This document shows positions 52,762-61,461 of a DNA stretch of 64,000 nt, one piece after another (positions within the stretch are counted from its first letter, which is position 1; every line of letters begins with the position of its first letter). The translations under genes and the position numbers were made by a program. The stretch is taken from positions 5,731,501 through 5,795,500 of the forward strand of contig NZ_CP115484.1 of the NCBI RefSeq assembly GCF_027627475.1. The letters run 5' to 3'. Under the pieces are notes generated by a model. That model did not search any database, was not told where the DNA came from, and saw only the letters and a list, made by a program, of their open reading frames with translations. Origin of the DNA: Paenibacillus sp. SYP-B4298. GTDB taxonomy: Bacteria; Bacillota; Bacilli; Paenibacillales; Paenibacillaceae.

Positions 52762-54024
52762 ATGGGAATAATGGATTGGTTCAAGAAGCGGCCGCAGCAG
52801 CAGGCTCGGCCTTTATATTATGATATTGTATGCCCCTACTGCTTCAGCAAGTTTTCTCCAGATGAGGTGGTGTTCCGCGCGACCCACCATCGGGATGATG
52901 ATGAGGATTATGCGCTGGGTGAGGACGAGAAGCTCAATCGGTATCGCGAGCGCTTCGGGCTGGATTGGGTGCATGATATGGAAGCTGTACTCGATCCGCG
53001 CGACGTGCCTGAGGAGTATCTTCATTATTCCGACCATGTGTTGATTGGGCTAACCGATCGCTATGGGGAGCTGACGCGTCGCAGATTGTGTCCGAGCTGT
53101 CATAATGAGCTGCCTGTCACCGCTGGGAAGGTGCCGAGCAATATTATCTCGATCATCGGAGCCTCGCAAGTCGGCAAGTCGGTCTACATGACCTCCCTAA
53201 TTCACACGCTGCAGCATACGACCGCTGATCATTTCCACGCGGCTTGTATGCCGCTCAATGCGGAGATTAGCCGTAAATTCCGAAGCAATTATGAGGAGCC
53301 GCTGTTTGAACGCGGTGACCTGCTGGCTTCGACGCAGAAGGAAAAGATGCAAGAGCCGTTCATCTTCCAGTTTGTATTCAAGGATGATACGAAGCCGCCG
53401 CTCACGCTTGTTTTTTTTGATGTCGCAGGCGAGGGCATGGTGGAGCAGGACTATCTGGGACTGCATGGCCAGCATATCAAAAATTCCGCGGGCATTTTGC
53501 TGCTGGTTGATCCGCTGCAGATCCGCTCGATTCGCGAGAAAATACGTATGCAATTCGGCAGCAAGCCGGGAGAATGGGTATCGCAATACGATGAGCCGCG
53601 GGATGTGGTGCTTACGCTGTTCGGCGACTTTATTGCTTACCAGGAGAATAACAAGACCGATATTCCGACGGCTGTTGTGCTGACCAAAAGCGACATGCTG
53701 CATAATCTGAAGGACGAGGATGGGGAATACATCAAGTCCAACAGCAATGTGTTCCATAATGTGGTGCATCGCAACTATTTTAACTTCACTGAATTTGAAA
53801 ATATCGACGGCGAGATTCGCCGCTTCATAGAGAAGGTTGATCGTCCCTTCAAGGGAACGATGGATGTCTATTTCAAGGAAACGGCGTACTTCGCCGTATC
53901 TGCATTGGGAAGCAACCCGGTGGATCAGAGGATGCAGACCGTAGTCAGCCCGATCCGTGTCGATGAGCCGTTCGTCTGGCTGTTGTACAAGCTCAATTAT
54001 ATTGAGGGGAGAAGAGAGCTATGA
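52762..54024 (+). CDS. Zinc-ribbon GTPase, double-GTPase (DO-GTPase2) type (cluster gene 6)
   Basis: This 420-aa cytoplasmic GTPase has Cys24/Cys27 and Cys110/Cys113 forming a split zinc site. The P-loop is GASQVGKS (133-140), the Walker B/G3 is FFDVAGEG (219-225) and the G4 specificity motif is TKSD (308-311). The layout fits the double-GTPase/TRAFAC-like proteins that pair with GAP1-type partners, and the next gene is such a partner overlapping by four bases (ATGA). It is the probable switch of the system. The domain name rests on memory of the family and needs an HMM check. Confidence 0.82.
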   Translation: MGIMDWFKKRPQQQARPLYYDIVCPYCFSKFSPDEVVFRATHHRDDDEDYALGEDEKLNRYRERFGLDWVHDMEAVLDPRDVPEEYLHYSDHVLIGLTDRYGELTRRRLCPSCHNELPVTAGKVPSNIISIIGASQVGKSVYMTSLIHTLQHTTADHFHAACMPLNAEISRKFRSNYEEPLFERGDLLASTQKEKMQEPFIFQFVFKDDTKPPLTLVFFDVAGEGMVEQDYLGLHGQHIKNSAGILLLVDPLQIRSIREKIRMQFGSKPGEWVSQYDEPRDVVLTLFGDFIAYQENNKTDIPTAVVLTKSDMLHNLKDEDGEYIKSNSNVFHNVVHRNYFNFTEFENIDGEIRRFIEKVDRPFKGTMDVYFKETAYFAVSALGSNPVDQRMQTVVSPIRVDEPFVWLLYKLNYIEGRREL

Positions 54025-57000
54025 GTGGATTCGCACGGATTCAGCAGCAGCTGTATACCCGCGAGCGTCATGGCATCTTCCGCTCTACCGAGGGCTACGA
54101 TACAATTGCTGTCTCTGCCGGGCTCGATCATCAACTGGTCAAGAAGCAATTGCATCCGCTTTGCATGTATGATGCTCCGGCCGAGCTGGCAGCGAGTGGA
54201 GAGAAGCAGGAGGAGGCCTATCCTGAGGCGATTCATCTGCTGCGGCTGGATAACGGTGACGCGCTTCTGGGGCGCAGCATCTATCAGGCTGCTGATTTTA
54301 CAGGGCTGCGCAGCACGTTTTTTACTCATCATTATGTCATTCCCGCGAGCCGCTGGGAGAGTGGCGAGATCAGTGTCCATCATGCACTGAGGGCAGCATT
54401 CATGGATAGCTACAAGCTGGACAGCGGCTCCGAGCTTCCAGAGCTGGATAAGCTGCCACAGAACGAGCAGGAGAAGGAACAGCTTCCGCCGCGGGCGCTG
54501 CTGGCCGAGCTGAATCTGGGCGAGCGGCGCTTCATGCAACTGCTGTATGCGGCGATGACGGCGGTCGGCGGCAAGAAGAAGGTCTATATTGCGCTCGATG
54601 TGGCTCCTGGTCATATCTCTAGCCGAGCCTCCGAGCTGCTGGAGCTGCTCTATAGCCATCTCCCCTATGCGGTTCGCAGGCAACTGGGCTTTATGACATA
54701 CGCCAAGGAGCCCCAGAGCCGCAAGGGTATTCATCTGATGTTTGTCGAACGGGGCAGCCTGCGCGCCGGTGACCGCCAGGTGGAGAAGGAGTTCCTGTTC
54801 GATCTGGTTAATGACCGTATTATGAATGCCGATATGGATAGCAGGATACTACCGTATTTTGAATTTATCTGGAGCAGCCTGGAGCAGCCAGAGCGGAGGG
54901 AGCGCTTCTTCGAATTTGCTGCGCAGATGCTGCAGGGAACAGAGCCGGGCAAGGAGTTGACCTTGCAGGCCTACCACGAGCTGGCGCTGCTGTTCCAGAT
55001 CGAGGAGGGTCATGACGCCTTGTACGAGCAGCACAAGAACGATGTGCTGCTGTCTATGCTGGAGTATATGCCGGACAGGTCGGGAGTCGGATTGGGTACA
55101 GAGTCTTCGGGTTCTGTCCCGGCCTCAGGCAAGATCAGGCTGCATGATCTGTTCAACGCCTGCTTCGACCGAGAGTATGATCTGGTGAGAGAGGGGCGGG
55201 TGCCGGCCAGGGAAACCGCAGAGCTGCTGGTGCGTTACGGCTTGCAGGATCGCAGACGCAACACGAACAAGCTGACCGCCTATTTCGTCCATGCCTTGAC
55301 CCATGCCAATGTGAAGGGCATGGAGGAGGAAGCGGCTGGCTTATACCGAGTGATAACCTCTGATACTGAGCTTGGCGAGGCCTTCTTCGGAAGGGTGCTG
55401 GGCGATATCCGGTTGAGCGCTCTGCTGTTCGAGCCCTATCTGGCCAGTCAGCTTCATCAACTGCCCACCCTGCACGATAGCCTCGAGCTTGCCGACCAAT
55501 GGACGGAGGCCTACCCGGATCTGTACAGGCTGGAGTGGTTCCGCAATCTGGTCAGTGAACAGCTAGCCGGTAAGCTGCATTCCGGCAACCGCCTGCTGGG
55601 CATCGTTAGCGAACAACTGGAGCGGCTGCGTGCTCGTCAGGAGAGCGCCGAGCAGCCAGGCGAGGCGAGCTTCCTTCAGCAGTTGGAGCAGGCACTCTAT
55701 GTGCGGCTGCTGCGCGTCCTGCAGTTGACCACAGTAACGCGCGAGCAACTGGAGCAGGCGTATTTCCTGGATCGTCGCGAGCTGTTGCAGAGGTGTCAGG
55801 AGGAGCTGACCGCTGCAGAACGGCAGACCGCCGCGATGCTGGAGGCGGCGCACCGATGGATGAGCCAGTCCGCGCCGGTTACGGAGCTGATGGATGGCTT
55901 GAATCCAGAGTCGATCGACGAGGTTCAGGAGCTTGGGCGGCGGTTGTTGGCGGATCGTGTGGACACGGCCCCCTTTGAGAGCATCATTCTGGCTTTTTAC
56001 CGCAGTCCGCAGCTTGAGGCGCTCTCCTATCCTGCGCTAATCGAGTATCTGCATCAGCATGCGCGGCGCAAAGAGACGATCTATGCCTTCTTCAAATGGT
56101 CCGAGCAGCACCCGGACTTTATGCGGCCGCGCGGCTTCGTGCCGGCTTATCGCAGCGCGGTGCTGGCCTACTTCAAGCAATATGACCGCGAGGCATTCAA
56201 GCAGAGGGAGTTCAAACGGCAATATATGGCTAAGGCGGGGCCTTATCTGCAGGAAATCTATAAGCAGGCGAAGCTGGAGCTGTCGTCCAAGCTGGCGCGC
56301 CTCCTCCGCAAGAGCCCGAGAATGACCGCGCTTGCTGTCATTATTGCTGGCTGCGTAGCCGTCGCGGCTGGGGCAATCTGGCTGGCGGGGGATAAGCAGG
56401 CAGCAGATGCACCATCAGCCCCGCAGTTGCAGGTGCAGATGCCTGAAGCTGCTGCCGAACCGCGTGTCTACGCGGTACTGGACAGCGAGGCAGAGGCGGG
56501 CAGCGGGGAAGAGGTGTCTGCACTGCTCTTCCCATTCACCGAAGCGTCCTCCTGTAAGACGCTTCGACCGGAACGGATTATCATCATCGATCCTGAAGGG
56601 CGGGAGCAGGAGCTCGGCAAGGTGACCTATGCGACGACCTGCGAATCACCTGCCGGGGAGAGCGCCTCGTCATTAGGACAAGGTGAAGTCGATAGCAGCA
56701 AGCCGCCACAAGCGGGTTCGGAGGCCACAGCTCCGAATGATACGGAGGCTTCAGGTGTCGGAGTGACAGATGGCATAGCAGGACAGGGCACATCCGCAGG
56801 CGAGCCCGCTGCACCAGATGCGGGCACATCGCGGGAAAGCAGCGAGCCGGCAGGCTCCGGTTCGCGGTCTGCGGGAGAGACTGTAGCTGCGGAGAGTGGC
56901 GGCATCCAGCCAACAGGCCAAGGCGCTGAGCAGCAAACGTCCAACGAGTCGAACGAGGGAAGCGCGGCGGGTGGGAGCTCGTCACAGGGGCAGCAGGATA

Positions 57001-57188
57001 GGTTCCCGGCCTATCTTGTGACCGTGAAGCTGCATCAGTCGGTGCCGCTGGCGCTCGGCAGTGTGGTACGGGTCGGAGAGGATGAGTTCCGACTGACTGC
57101 ATTACCGTCATCCTGGATGGCTGCTGCCCAATGGGCTGCTGCAAGCGTAAGCCGTCAGGGGAACGATTCGGCGACAGGAGCACAATAG
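54021..57188 (+). CDS. GTPase-associated protein, GAP1-N2 type, with C-terminal TM (cluster gene 7)
   Basis: This 1055-aa protein starts RIQQQLYTRERHGIFRSTEG, matching the GAP1-N2 domain of proteins encoded beside double-GTPases. A long helical middle (150-760) could be a scaffold. A TM helix (residues 768-788) is followed by a short beta domain with one Cys pair, then about 130 residues rich in Gly, Ser, Ala and Glu, and a final beta segment. The topology places the tail outside the cell if the N-terminus is cytoplasmic. It is coupled to the GTPase gene and is the last gene before a strong terminator. Confidence 0.75.
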   Translation: MSGFARIQQQLYTRERHGIFRSTEGYDTIAVSAGLDHQLVKKQLHPLCMYDAPAELAASGEKQEEAYPEAIHLLRLDNGDALLGRSIYQAADFTGLRSTFFTHHYVIPASRWESGEISVHHALRAAFMDSYKLDSGSELPELDKLPQNEQEKEQLPPRALLAELNLGERRFMQLLYAAMTAVGGKKKVYIALDVAPGHISSRASELLELLYSHLPYAVRRQLGFMTYAKEPQSRKGIHLMFVERGSLRAGDRQVEKEFLFDLVNDRIMNADMDSRILPYFEFIWSSLEQPERRERFFEFAAQMLQGTEPGKELTLQAYHELALLFQIEEGHDALYEQHKNDVLLSMLEYMPDRSGVGLGTESSGSVPASGKIRLHDLFNACFDREYDLVREGRVPARETAELLVRYGLQDRRRNTNKLTAYFVHALTHANVKGMEEEAAGLYRVITSDTELGEAFFGRVLGDIRLSALLFEPYLASQLHQLPTLHDSLELADQWTEAYPDLYRLEWFRNLVSEQLAGKLHSGNRLLGIVSEQLERLRARQESAEQPGEASFLQQLEQALYVRLLRVLQLTTVTREQLEQAYFLDRRELLQRCQEELTAAERQTAAMLEAAHRWMSQSAPVTELMDGLNPESIDEVQELGRRLLADRVDTAPFESIILAFYRSPQLEALSYPALIEYLHQHARRKETIYAFFKWSEQHPDFMRPRGFVPAYRSAVLAYFKQYDREAFKQREFKRQYMAKAGPYLQEIYKQAKLELSSKLARLLRKSPRMTALAVIIAGCVAVAAGAIWLAGDKQAADAPSAPQLQVQMPEAAAEPRVYAVLDSEAEAGSGEEVSALLFPFTEASSCKTLRPERIIIIDPEGREQELGKVTYATTCESPAGESASSLGQGEVDSSKPPQAGSEATAPNDTEASGVGVTDGIAGQGTSAGEPAAPDAGTSRESSEPAGSGSRSAGETVAAESGGIQPTGQGAEQQTSNESNEGSAAGGSSSQGQQDRFPAYLVTVKLHQSVPLALGSVVRVGEDEFRLTALPSSWMAAAQWAAASVSRQGNDSATGAQ

Positions 57189-57197
57189 GCTCTCAGG

Positions 57198-57231
57198 CCC
57201 GAATTTCGGTTAGACCGAGATTCGGGTTTTT
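57198..57231 (+). terminator. Terminator of the tubulin/GTPase operon
   Basis: CCCGAATTTCGGT (57198-57210) pairs with ACCGAGATTCGGG (57214-57226), then TTTTTG. It lies ten bases after the GAP1 stop. Confidence 0.92.
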
Positions 57232-57385
57232 GTGTCGGCGGTTACAGAATTAGAGGTTATATCATGCTACAATCTGTAGTGACTCCAAGCGCCAACCAAA
57301 GGCAAATGCTGCAAATGAGCGGCGGTAGCCGCAGTGATCCGCGCCGCATTGGAGGCAGGCAAACAGGTTGAGGAGGATAGATGCT

Positions 57386-58096
57386 ATGTCGTCAAATAGG
57401 ATGGAGCCGCTGACCGCAGCATTGCTCTGCCGTACCGTGCCACTGTTGCGAGGAATTGGCGAGGAGGCGGTGCAGGCCATCCTCCCGGATATAAGAGAGC
57501 GTCATTACCGCAAGGGAGAGCTAATTATATTGCAGGGAGACACGGGTGACGAAATCTATTTTATATTATCCGGGGCCGTTCATATTTTTTCGTTCGAGAT
57601 CAGCAAAAAAATCAATTACGTCACACTTGGCGCTGGAGATTTCTTCGGTGAGATGGCCATGATCAACCCGCAGCAGGTGCGCTCTGCTTCAGCGGAGGCC
57701 GCGGCTGGCACGCGGCTGGCCTTACTGAAGCGCAGTTGCTTTGAACGCTTCATAGCCTCCAGCCCGCGGCTCGTGCTGCTGATGCTGGATGACATTATGG
57801 AGCGCTTGCGGCAGGCGAACCGTCATATCTATGATATGACCTTCCTAAGTGTCAAGCTGCGCACCGTCAAGCATCTGCTTCATCTGTTGAAGCAGCAGGA
57901 GGGCTCCGCTGCGCCGGGCCGTATACGAATTACGCATCAAGAGCTAGCAGATATGGTGGGTGCTGTACGGGAGACGGTGACGAAGGTGCTGCAGGAGCTT
58001 CAGGATCAGGGGCTGTTGGAGACGGGAAGCAGGGTGCTAACCATCACAGACCAGACTCGATTGCAGGCACTGCTGGGCGACAGGACAGACGACTGA
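57386..58096 (+). CDS. Crp/Fnr-family transcription regulator
   Basis: This 236-aa regulator has a cyclic-nucleotide-binding-type beta roll (residues 15-130; GDEIYFILSGAVHIF and GDFFGEMAMINPQ) and a dimer helix. A winged HTH reads TRITHQELADMVGAVRETVTKVLQEL, giving a standard Crp recognition helix. No N-terminal Cys cluster, so it is not an FNR iron-sulfur sensor. ATG 57386 follows GAGGAGG. It lies between the GTPase operon and flagellin; its target is unknown. Confidence 0.92.
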   Translation: MSSNRMEPLTAALLCRTVPLLRGIGEEAVQAILPDIRERHYRKGELIILQGDTGDEIYFILSGAVHIFSFEISKKINYVTLGAGDFFGEMAMINPQQVRSASAEAAAGTRLALLKRSCFERFIASSPRLVLLMLDDIMERLRQANRHIYDMTFLSVKLRTVKHLLHLLKQQEGSAAPGRIRITHQELADMVGAVRETVTKVLQELQDQGLLETGSRVLTITDQTRLQALLGDRTDD

Positions 58097-58204
58097 ATCC
58101 TGTGGCTCAGCGGGCAGACCTGTGCAGGGGGCTGAAGTTTGGTGGTGGGGAAGGAGAAGCTAAGACCCTCACGGGCTGAGCCCGGGATATTGAGGCCTAT
58201 TGTA

Positions 58205-58246
58205 GAAAATAAAAGGGACTCCGGCAGTAAAAGCCCGGAGCCCCTT
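58205..58246 (-). terminator. Terminator of the flagellin gene
   Basis: On the minus strand AAGGGGCTCCGG (58246-58235) pairs with CCGGAGTCCCTT (58224-58213) with one G-U, then TTATTTTC. It lies 13 bases after the hag stop. Confidence 0.9.
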
Positions 58247-58258
58247 ATTACGATGCGA

Positions 58259-60589
58259 TTAACGGAGCAATTGAAGCACGCCTTGCGGCTGTTGGTTCGC
58301 CTGAGCCAGCATCGCTTGTGCTGCTTGGGAGAGGATGTTGTTCTTCGTAAACTCCATCATTTCCTTCGCCATGTCGACGTCGCGGATACGCGATTCGGCT
58401 GCGGTCAGGTTCTCGGAGGATGCGCCGAGGTTGTTGATGGTATGCTCCAGACGGTTCTGGCTTGCCCCCAGCTTGGAGCGCTCGCTCGACACGTTCTTGA
58501 TCGCAGCGTCGATAACCGTAATGGCATTGGCTGCGTTGGAGGCTGTCGTCACATCCAATGCTTTCTCGACTTTATTGTTATTCGTGCCGTTCGTGACATT
58601 ATTGGAGGCAGAGAAGCCTGCTCCTGTACCTGTGATGCCTAGAGCCGATGAGCGCATATCAGCGATGCTCAGAGACATCGACTGGTTCTGGTTGGCGCCG
58701 ATCTGGAAGGTCAGCTCTGCATTTTCCTGAGCCGCTCCTGCCGTTGCCGTATTGGTCGTCAGACCGAGGATGCCCGCTGCATCCTTCGTGGCGTGCGCCC
58801 CGATGGTGATAGAGGAGGAGGAGCCATCGCTGCCGCTCGTAATGACCAGCTCATTGTTGTCATTTACCGATACCTTCACATCTGCTGCTGTTGTGCTGGC
58901 ATTGTTGATCGCACTCTGTACAGCAGCCGCCAGCAATGTACGGTCGGTATAGGTGCCTTGTTGAATGACAGCATTAATGCTCTCTCCGTCTACAGTCAAG
59001 CTGAGCGTCGTGTTGCCATTCGAGCCGGCAACGAAGTTGCCAGCAGCCAATGCGCTGCCATCGGCTTTAACCAGACCCAACTGTCTAGCCGCATCACTAT
59101 CAACAGCATTGGTCACATCGCTATTGACGCCTGTTGTTGTGCTGGTCAGCTTGAGCACGCCGCCTTCATTGCTGGCAGTTACGCCAGCCGTCGTAAAGGC
59201 TGCCGCATTCGTAGCTACGAAATCATCCAGATCCTGATAGGTCTTGTTCGCAAGCGTCACGCTTTTCGTTGTGCCGTCCACATCAATCGAAATCGAGTTG
59301 TTGGCTGTAAGCCCGGCTTGGGTAGTGCGGGAAGCCGTTGCGCCGAACAGGATATTCGCCAGGCCGCCGCCGTCAATCGTCACATTGCTGGTAGTGCCGG
59401 TCGTAGCGGAGGTCAGCACCAGCTTGTTGCCGGAATCGACGGAGAATTTGCCCGACGCGCCAAGAGCCGTATTCAGGTCAGTGAGCAACTTCGTGACGCC
59501 TTGACCCGCGGTGCCGTCATACACGTTGCCCACGTTCAGGCTAATTGTCGATTGGGTACCGTTGATGGTCACCGTGAGCTCATTGGCGCCAGCAGCTACG
59601 GTGAATCCGGCAGAGCCGCCAAGCGTCGTATCGGTAAAGATGGTGCTTCCGGTGACTTCGCCCGCGGTTGCGCCGTGAACCCATACATCATTCACGTCTT
59701 TGCCTTCAGCGAGCGTAATGTCATCGAGAGACTCACCGCCTGTGCCGTCATACATGAAGGTGGAGGCGAAGTTGCCGCCCATAATCTCAATCGATCCGCC
59801 GCTGCCGAGCGTATTCGATTTGATGATCAACTCATTGCTCGAGCCAAACGATGCGCTTGCGCCGATCGCGTTCAGCTTGGAATTAATCTCAGTCAGGGCC
59901 GCAGCGCCAGCCGCCGCATTGGTGAATACGACCGTTTGCTCTGTACCGTCGATTTTCAGTGTCAGCTCGTTGTTTGTACCAGCGATGGCTACCGCGTTGG
60001 CGGCGCCCGTGCCAGTAGCTGTCGCTGCGGAGGCTTTAGGATTGCGGTTGCCGGCTGCGCCATATGCGCCGCCAGTTGCCGAGCCTGCTGTGTCCGTGTT
60101 GGTAATGACAGTTGTCGCATTCAGTGCGAGCTCCGCCTTCGTGTTGCCTGAAGTAGCGGCCACAAAGTCGAAATCGCCGTTCAGCAGCTTCTTCGTGTTG
60201 AATTCAGTCGTGTTGCCGATCCGGTTAATCTCCGATGTCAGCAGGTTAATTTCTTTTTGAATTTCTGAACGGTCATCTCCCGTATTCGTATCACTCGCCG
60301 CTTGAACAGCCAGCTCACGCATACGTTGCAGAATCGAGTGGGTTTCGTTCAATGCGCCCTCTGTAGTCTGAATCAGCGAGATGGCATCCTGGGAGTTCCG
60401 GGTTGCTTGATCCAGCCCCCGAATCTGGCTGCGCATTTTTTCGGAGATAGCCAGACCAGCAGCGTCGTCTCCTGCGCGGTTGATCCGCAGACCGGAGGAC
60501 AGCTTCTCCAGTGACTTGCCTGTTGCACCGGTATTCACACCTAACTGGCGGTACGTGTTCATTGCTGCAATGTTGTGATTAATTCTCAT
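58259..60589 (-). CDS. hag: Flagellin with large variable insertion
   Basis: This 776-aa filament protein has N-terminal D0/D1 (MRINHNIAAMNTYRQL to about 145) and C-terminal D1/D0 (from about 655, ending QQPQGVLQLLR), both well conserved. Between them lies about 500 residues, where B. subtilis Hag has almost none. The insert holds four repeats of a flagellin_IN-like unit (a strand such as ELTLKIDGTEQTVVF, a helix, then ELIIKS). AGGAGGAG precedes the ATG. A CsrA-type hairpin sits in its leader. A CCCGATAA SigD-like -10 lies at 60671-60678 without a good TAAA box. Confidence 0.95.
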   Translation of the reverse strand: MRINHNIAAMNTYRQLGVNTGATGKSLEKLSSGLRINRAGDDAAGLAISEKMRSQIRGLDQATRNSQDAISLIQTTEGALNETHSILQRMRELAVQAASDTNTGDDRSEIQKEINLLTSEINRIGNTTEFNTKKLLNGDFDFVAATSGNTKAELALNATTVITNTDTAGSATGGAYGAAGNRNPKASAATATGTGAANAVAIAGTNNELTLKIDGTEQTVVFTNAAAGAAALTEINSKLNAIGASASFGSSNELIIKSNTLGSGGSIEIMGGNFASTFMYDGTGGESLDDITLAEGKDVNDVWVHGATAGEVTGSTIFTDTTLGGSAGFTVAAGANELTVTINGTQSTISLNVGNVYDGTAGQGVTKLLTDLNTALGASGKFSVDSGNKLVLTSATTGTTSNVTIDGGGLANILFGATASRTTQAGLTANNSISIDVDGTTKSVTLANKTYQDLDDFVATNAAAFTTAGVTASNEGGVLKLTSTTTGVNSDVTNAVDSDAARQLGLVKADGSALAAGNFVAGSNGNTTLSLTVDGESINAVIQQGTYTDRTLLAAAVQSAINNASTTAADVKVSVNDNNELVITSGSDGSSSSITIGAHATKDAAGILGLTTNTATAGAAQENAELTFQIGANQNQSMSLSIADMRSSALGITGTGAGFSASNNVTNGTNNNKVEKALDVTTASNAANAITVIDAAIKNVSSERSKLGASQNRLEHTINNLGASSENLTAAESRIRDVDMAKEMMEFTKNNILSQAAQAMLAQANQQPQGVLQLLR

Positions 60590-60617
60590 CTTGAATCTCC
60601 TCCTTGGATGGTCTAAA

Positions 60618-60637
60618 GGTGAACTTCCATTTTCACC
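60618..60637 (-). promoter_or_regulatory. CsrA-type hairpin in the flagellin leader
   Basis: On the minus strand GGTGAA-AATGGAAG-TTCACC forms a 6-bp stem with ATGGA (ANGGA) in the loop, the arrangement preferred by CsrA. It sits 15-20 bases ahead of the Shine-Dalgarno AAGGAGGAG, a second possible contact. B. subtilis hag is repressed through the same two-site layout. Confidence 0.7.
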
Positions 60638-60756
60638 TGTATCTATAACAAACCGTCTGAAGGCGGCTTATTATCGGGATGAACTGCGGCCGTGCGCTCA
60701 TGGCGGATGGCCTGCGCGGACTGCTTCATACAAGCCCATCTTGCTTCCGCGAAGAA

Positions 60757-60831
60757 ACAAAAAAGAGGACGAGTCGCATCGCCGCCGGTTCCGGTGAATG
60801 TACCGGAATAGCGGGTGTGCGAGCTCGTCCT
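60757..60831 (-). terminator. Terminator of csrA
   Basis: On the minus strand AGGACGAGCTCGCA (60831-60818) pairs with TGCGACTCGTCCT (60778-60766), followed by CTTTTTTG. An inner CCGGT/ACCGG pairing extends the structure. It separates csrA from hag, so hag needs its own promoter in 60638-60756. Confidence 0.85.
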
Positions 60832-60920
60832 TGAGCGCTTGTATCTTTAAGTTGAGCCTGTGAAGGCTCTCTTGCAATTCATGATGCTACAGAAAAAACA
60901 TGCGTAAGATGGAAGGTCAG

Positions 60921-61112
60921 CTACAGAGAAACGCCGAGTGTAGTAGATTGAAGCGCCTGATTTGCTTCATATACTTCGCCGCGCAAAATGGAGATGTCCT
61001 TCGGCGCATCAATGGCTAGACGCAGGTGCCCATCTTTGCTTCTGACTACTTCAACCTTAATATTGCCGCCAATCATAATGTACTCCCCAGGTTTTCTACC
61101 TACTACAAGCAT
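60921..61112 (-). CDS. csrA: Carbon storage regulator CsrA
   Basis: This 63-aa RNA-binding dimer controls translation of flagellin and other mRNAs. The conserved core MLVVGRKPGEYIMIGG..., the IDAPKDISILR segment and the RNA-contact Arg44 are present. It is shorter than the 74-aa B. subtilis protein at the C-terminus. AAGGGGGATG precedes the ATG at 61112. The usual antagonist gene fliW is not upstream in this window. A SigD promoter and an intervening terminator hairpin lie ahead of it. Confidence 0.95.
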   Translation of the reverse strand: MLVVGRKPGEYIMIGGNIKVEVVRSKDGHLRLAIDAPKDISILRGEVYEANQALQSTTLGVSL

Positions 61113-61138
61113 GAAGCATCCCCCTTATCAATGTGGAA

Positions 61139-61215
61139 AACAAAAAAAGGATGGCTTATAGAACCGCACCCCTTCCGCATCCTGCAGAGGAGTCACGATT
61201 GTATAAGCCATCCTT
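61139..61215 (-). terminator. Leader terminator ahead of csrA, candidate attenuator
   Basis: On the minus strand AAGGATGGCTTATA (61215-61202) pairs perfectly with TATAAGCCATCCTT (61160-61147), followed by a run of seven T. It lies between the SigD promoter and the csrA start. CAAGGATG (61216-61209), a core CsrA target, overlaps the 5' arm. Confidence 0.75.
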
Positions 61216-61282
61216 GACTTTATGATATTCCATTATGAAGTATTTCACTGCGACTACCGGCCTATTTTAGCGCCTAATTAAT

Positions 61283-61309
61283 ATATCGGCAGTCGCAATT
61301 TAAAGTTTA
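61283..61309 (-). promoter_or_regulatory. SigD promoter of csrA
   Basis: On the minus strand TAAA (61309-61306), 15 bases, then GCCGATAT (61290-61283) exactly match the B. subtilis SigD consensus TAAA-N15-GCCGATAT. Further palindromes, CTGGACT/AGTCCAG (61345-61360) and CTCCTT/AAGGAG (61365-61384), are present in the rest of the 61113-61461 gap. Confidence 0.85.
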
Positions 61310-61461
61310 TAGCTTTTCAAAAAAAATTTTAAAATGGCTGAATCCTGGACTTTAGTCCAGTTAGCTCCTTCCCCGCAGAAGGAGGTATTCGCTTGAACCC
61401 TATGGTAATCTGGATAAGCCAATACATAAGGTTGCTATGACGGACAGGAGTGAAGGGTAAG

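Noticed and set aside
58793-60151. 452-aa open frame opposite flagellin
   Set aside because: Shadow of repetitive flagellin codons; Arg/Cys/His-rich and without any family pattern.
61321-61400. c-di-GMP or other known riboswitch in the csrA upstream gap
   Set aside because: Palindromes are present, but none of the conserved riboswitch core sequences I know could be matched.
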